Shown here: in pieces, positions 6,502 through 8,328 of the stretch
Position numbering within the stretch: the first letter of the stretch is position 1
How the letters are laid out: each line of letters opens with the position of its first letter
DNA from: JADJQU01 sp035490315
Lineage (GTDB): Bacteria > Planctomycetota > UBA1135 > GCA-002686595
Assembly: GCA_035490315.1 (NCBI GenBank)
Contig: DATHET010000060.1
Coordinates: 1 to 8,328 of the forward strand
Reading direction: 5' to 3'
Length of the DNA: 8,328 bases
The notes under the pieces: generated by a model
What the model was told of the DNA's origin: nothing
Seen by the model: only the letters and a program-made list of their open reading frames with translations
The model's database searches: none
Program-made: the position numbers and the translations under genes

Positions 6502-8208
6502 TTAGGGATAGATCACGAAGCGCAGCGCGTCGGTGAGTCCCGCGAAGTAGGGCGAGCTCAAGGTGTCGCGGTACCAATACTGTGCGTACACGACGTCGCC
6601 GGCGTTGAAGCTCCCCGCATGGCCCGCGATCCACGCGTTGAAATCCAGGCTGAATCTGCCGGTGCAAGCCGTCGTCCCGCCGGCAGTCTGCCCCAGCGTG
6701 CGCTTGATCGGCGGCAACAGGCACAGCGTGCCGCCCAGGAACGGCGACTTGTTGGGCGCCGTGGCGTAGATCAACAGCCCTGGAGCGTCGACTTTGATCG
6801 CCACGCCGTCGATCAAAAATCCGCTCGGCTGCGAAAGCGACGGCATGCCGGCGGACGAAATGTACGGAGTGCAGCCCTGCCCGCTCACCTTGCTCTCGCA
6901 GTAGGCGACGGGTTGAGTTTGCGTGCGGTCGTGCGCGAACAAGTCGACCACTCCGTTGGTGTCGCCCTGAACCAGGTCCGGAGCGATGCTGCAGAAGACG
7001 ATGGTGCGCCCGTCGCCAGAAATCTTCGCGCTCCCCGAATTGCCGGCGGCGCTGTAACCGAAGATGTTCATGGACGCGCGCGTGACCTCGCCATTGCTGC
7101 GATCGACGACGAAGACATCGTCGAGCGGTCCGATGTCGAGATTGACGAGCTTCTTCGAGAGGGAATGGAAAGTCACGTAGCGGCCGTCATCCGAAAGCGA
7201 CGGCTGGGCGCAGCTTCCGCCCGAGGGGACGCCCATGAAATTGCGCGAGACGAGCTGGACCGAGCCCGTGGCGCGCTCGAACACGAAGATCTCGAAGCCA
7301 CTATTGACCGGAAGTCCCAGGTCCGGCGAGCTGCTCTCGAAGGCAACGAACGCGCCATCGCCGGAAAGCCCTGGATTGGTGAAAGCCCCGTGCGACGGCG
7401 TGACGCCAGCGGGCGTCCGACTGGCGGCCTCGGTTGTTCCAGTGATCATGTCTCGCACGAAGACGTCGATGCTCTGGTTGATGTCGCCTGGCCAGAGGTT
7501 GTTCGCTTGCGATGCGAAAATCAGGATCGATCCGTCGTCGCTGAGCCGCGAGGTCTGCGAGTCGGCGCTTCCTTGGACCCCGTTCGAGTCGACACTCGCG
7601 AGCACGGTCACGCCGGTCGAAAGCTCGCGCACGAAGACATCGGCATGACCATTGGTGTCGCTCGCGATCAGGTTGGTCGCCGTGCTCGTGAAGGAGACGA
7701 AGCGCCCATCGCCGGAGATGAATCCGCCGTAGCTGCTCCCGTTCGAGTCGCCCCCGACGCTTGCTTCGGAGACGCGCACGGTCGAGCCGTTCGAACGGTC
7801 GCTCAAGAAGATGTCGTAGAAACCATTGCCGTCGGCGGCGACGAGATTGTTGGCGTTGCTGGAGAACACGACGTAGCGGCCATCGTCGCTGGCGGTCGGG
7901 AACTCGCTGGGGCCGTTCGCTTGCACTCCAGCGCTCGACAAGCTCACGAGCTCGGTAGTCGAAAGCAGTCGATCGCGCACGAAGATGTCCGCAACGCCGT
8001 TGACATCCCCCACGACCAGGTTCGTCGCGCCGCTCGCGAATGCGACGATGCGGCCATCGTCGGAAAGTCCGAGCATGGGAAAGGAAGACGTGCCGACGTT
8101 CGCCTGCGCGCCCGCGCTGCTTCGCGTGAGGAGCTCGGTCGGCATCTGCGCCGCTGCAAGGGCCGCGAAGCACGGGAGGGTGACGAGCAGAGCGATCGTG
8201 CGTTTCAT
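6502..8208 (-). CDS. Secreted PD40/TolB-like seven-bladed beta-propeller protein with C-terminal four-cysteine module
   Basis: This is a 568-residue protein. Residues 1-20 form a signal peptide (KR, hydrophobic core, cleavage near LAAAQ). Residues 48-427 contain seven repeats of about 58 residues, each starting LSDDGRxVxFxSxAxNL and continuing DxNGxxDxFVRDR, the WD40-like PD40 pattern of TolB and related proteins. The N-terminal stretch TELLTRSSAGAQANV matches the last strand of each blade (for example TELVSLSSAGVQANG), so it likely closes the ring onto blade 7. Residues 434-568 are the four-cysteine module (Cys437, 446, 496, 515), shared with the downstream RCC1-repeat protein. Propellers of this type bind proteins or sugars and usually lack catalysis. 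No TolB-type N-terminal domain is present and no Tol-Pal genes are nearby, so a Tol role is unlikely. The ATG at 8208 has AGGAG 8 nt upstream. Confidence 0.9.
   Translation of the reverse strand: MKRTIALLVTLPCFAALAAAQMPTELLTRSSAGAQANVGTSSFPMLGLSDDGRIVAFASGATNLVVGDVNGVADIFVRDRLLSTTELVSLSSAGVQANGPSEFPTASDDGRYVVFSSNANNLVAADGNGFYDIFLSDRSNGSTVRVSEASVGGDSNGSSYGGFISGDGRFVSFTSTATNLIASDTNGHADVFVRELSTGVTVLASVDSNGVQGSADSQTSRLSDDGSILIFASQANNLWPGDINQSIDVFVRDMITGTTEAASRTPAGVTPSHGAFTNPGLSGDGAFVAFESSSPDLGLPVNSGFEIFVFERATGSVQLVSRNFMGVPSGGSCAQPSLSDDGRYVTFHSLSKKLVNLDIGPLDDVFVVDRSNGEVTRASMNIFGYSAAGNSGSAKISGDGRTIVFCSIAPDLVQGDTNGVVDLFAHDRTQTQPVAYCESKVSGQGCTPYISSAGMPSLSQPSGFLIDGVAIKVDAPGLLIYATAPNKSPFLGGTLCLLPPIKRTLGQTAGGTTACTGRFSLDFNAWIAGHAGSFNAGDVVYAQYWYRDTLSSPYFAGLTDALRFVIYP
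6505..6903 (-). other. C-terminal four-cysteine module of the PD40 protein
   Basis: Residues 436-568. Elements in order are YCESKVSGQGC, SQPSGFLIDG, APGLLIYA, SPFLGGTLCLLPPIKRT, ACTGRFSLDFNAW, YAQYWYRDT and LTDALRFVIYP. These align one by one with the end of the RCC1-repeat protein. The cysteine spacings are 9, 50 and 19 here, against 9, 51 and 23 there. Confidence 0.8.
6928..8067 (-). repeat. Seven PD40 repeats (propeller region)
   Basis: Repeat starts are at residues 48, 106, 164, 222, 281, 338 and 396 (each beginning with the x-SDDG or SGDG turn), a period of 57-59 residues. DNA identity between units is low, which points to old duplications, unlike the RCC1 array downstream. Confidence 0.85.
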
Positions 8209-8247
8209 GGTTGGGGCTCCTGGATCGACTTGCGACCTGTCCCCCTC

Positions 8248-8275
8248 ACCCTAGCTGGCTTTCGCTCGATGGCAA
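8248..8275 (-). promoter_or_regulatory. Weak sigma-70-like promoter candidate upstream of the PD40 gene
   Basis: On the minus strand TTGCCA (8275-8270) matches five of six bases of the -35 consensus. After a 16-nt spacer it is followed by TAGGGT (8253-8248), which matches three of six bases of the -10 consensus. The -10 lies about 40 nt before the ATG at 8208. A perfect 10-bp palindrome AAGCCGGCTT at 8275-8284 touches the -35 and could be an operator or chance. GC-rich planctomycete promoters often do not follow this consensus, so this is tentative. Confidence 0.25.
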
Positions 8276-8328
8276 AGCCGGCTTCGGATCTGCTCGAGTC
8301 CCCGGCCACGGATGGCCCGAGCCGGCGG

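Noticed and set aside
8275..8284. Perfect palindrome AAGCCGGCTT upstream of the PD40 gene
   Set aside because: A 10-bp GC-rich palindrome is expected by chance at this base composition. It is noted with the promoter candidate but not called an operator.

Overview
The window is GC-rich bacterial DNA carrying five protein genes, all on the minus strand, so the gene order in transcription runs from right to left. The best guess for the source is a planctomycete (Planctomycetota), or a related bacterium with a large secretome. This rests on two adjacent secreted beta-propeller proteins that share the same C-terminal four-cysteine module, a type I remember from hypothetical proteins of planctomycetes. 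The assignment is inferred from memory and has not been searched.

From the right edge leftward, the layout is as follows. (1) 8208-6502 encodes a secreted seven-bladed PD40/TolB-like propeller with the C-terminal module; a weak promoter candidate and a clear AGGAG ribosome binding site lie upstream. (2) 6438-4222, only 63 bp further on, encodes a secreted protein built from 13 full RCC1-like repeats of exactly or almost exactly 41 residues plus a half repeat, ending in the same module. (3) 4172-2775, 49 bp further on, encodes a DUF2156 (MprF-type aminoacyl-phosphatidylglycerol synthase family) protein with four membrane helices at its C-terminus instead of the usual N-terminus. A hairpin terminator candidate follows at 2688-2719. 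(4) 2583-916 encodes a protein with no signal peptide: an unrecognised cysteine-containing N-terminal region, an acidic linker, a PG_binding_1 domain, a long Gly/Tyr/Asn/Ser tail and a short terminal segment. A 34-bp imperfect hairpin at 849-882 lies just downstream and probably terminates it. (5) 677 to the left edge holds the 5' part of a secreted subtilisin-like (S8) protease; the window ends just after the catalytic Asp region.

The spacing suggests that genes 1-3 are co-transcribed and that genes 4 and 5 are separate units. Four of the five products have a cell-envelope or export theme: two exported propellers, a lipid-modifying membrane enzyme and an exported protease. The fifth has a peptidoglycan-binding domain. 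Nothing in the sequence shows that they form one pathway. I see no RNA genes, mobile elements, CRISPR arrays or attachment sites. The gaps between genes are all under 300 bp.
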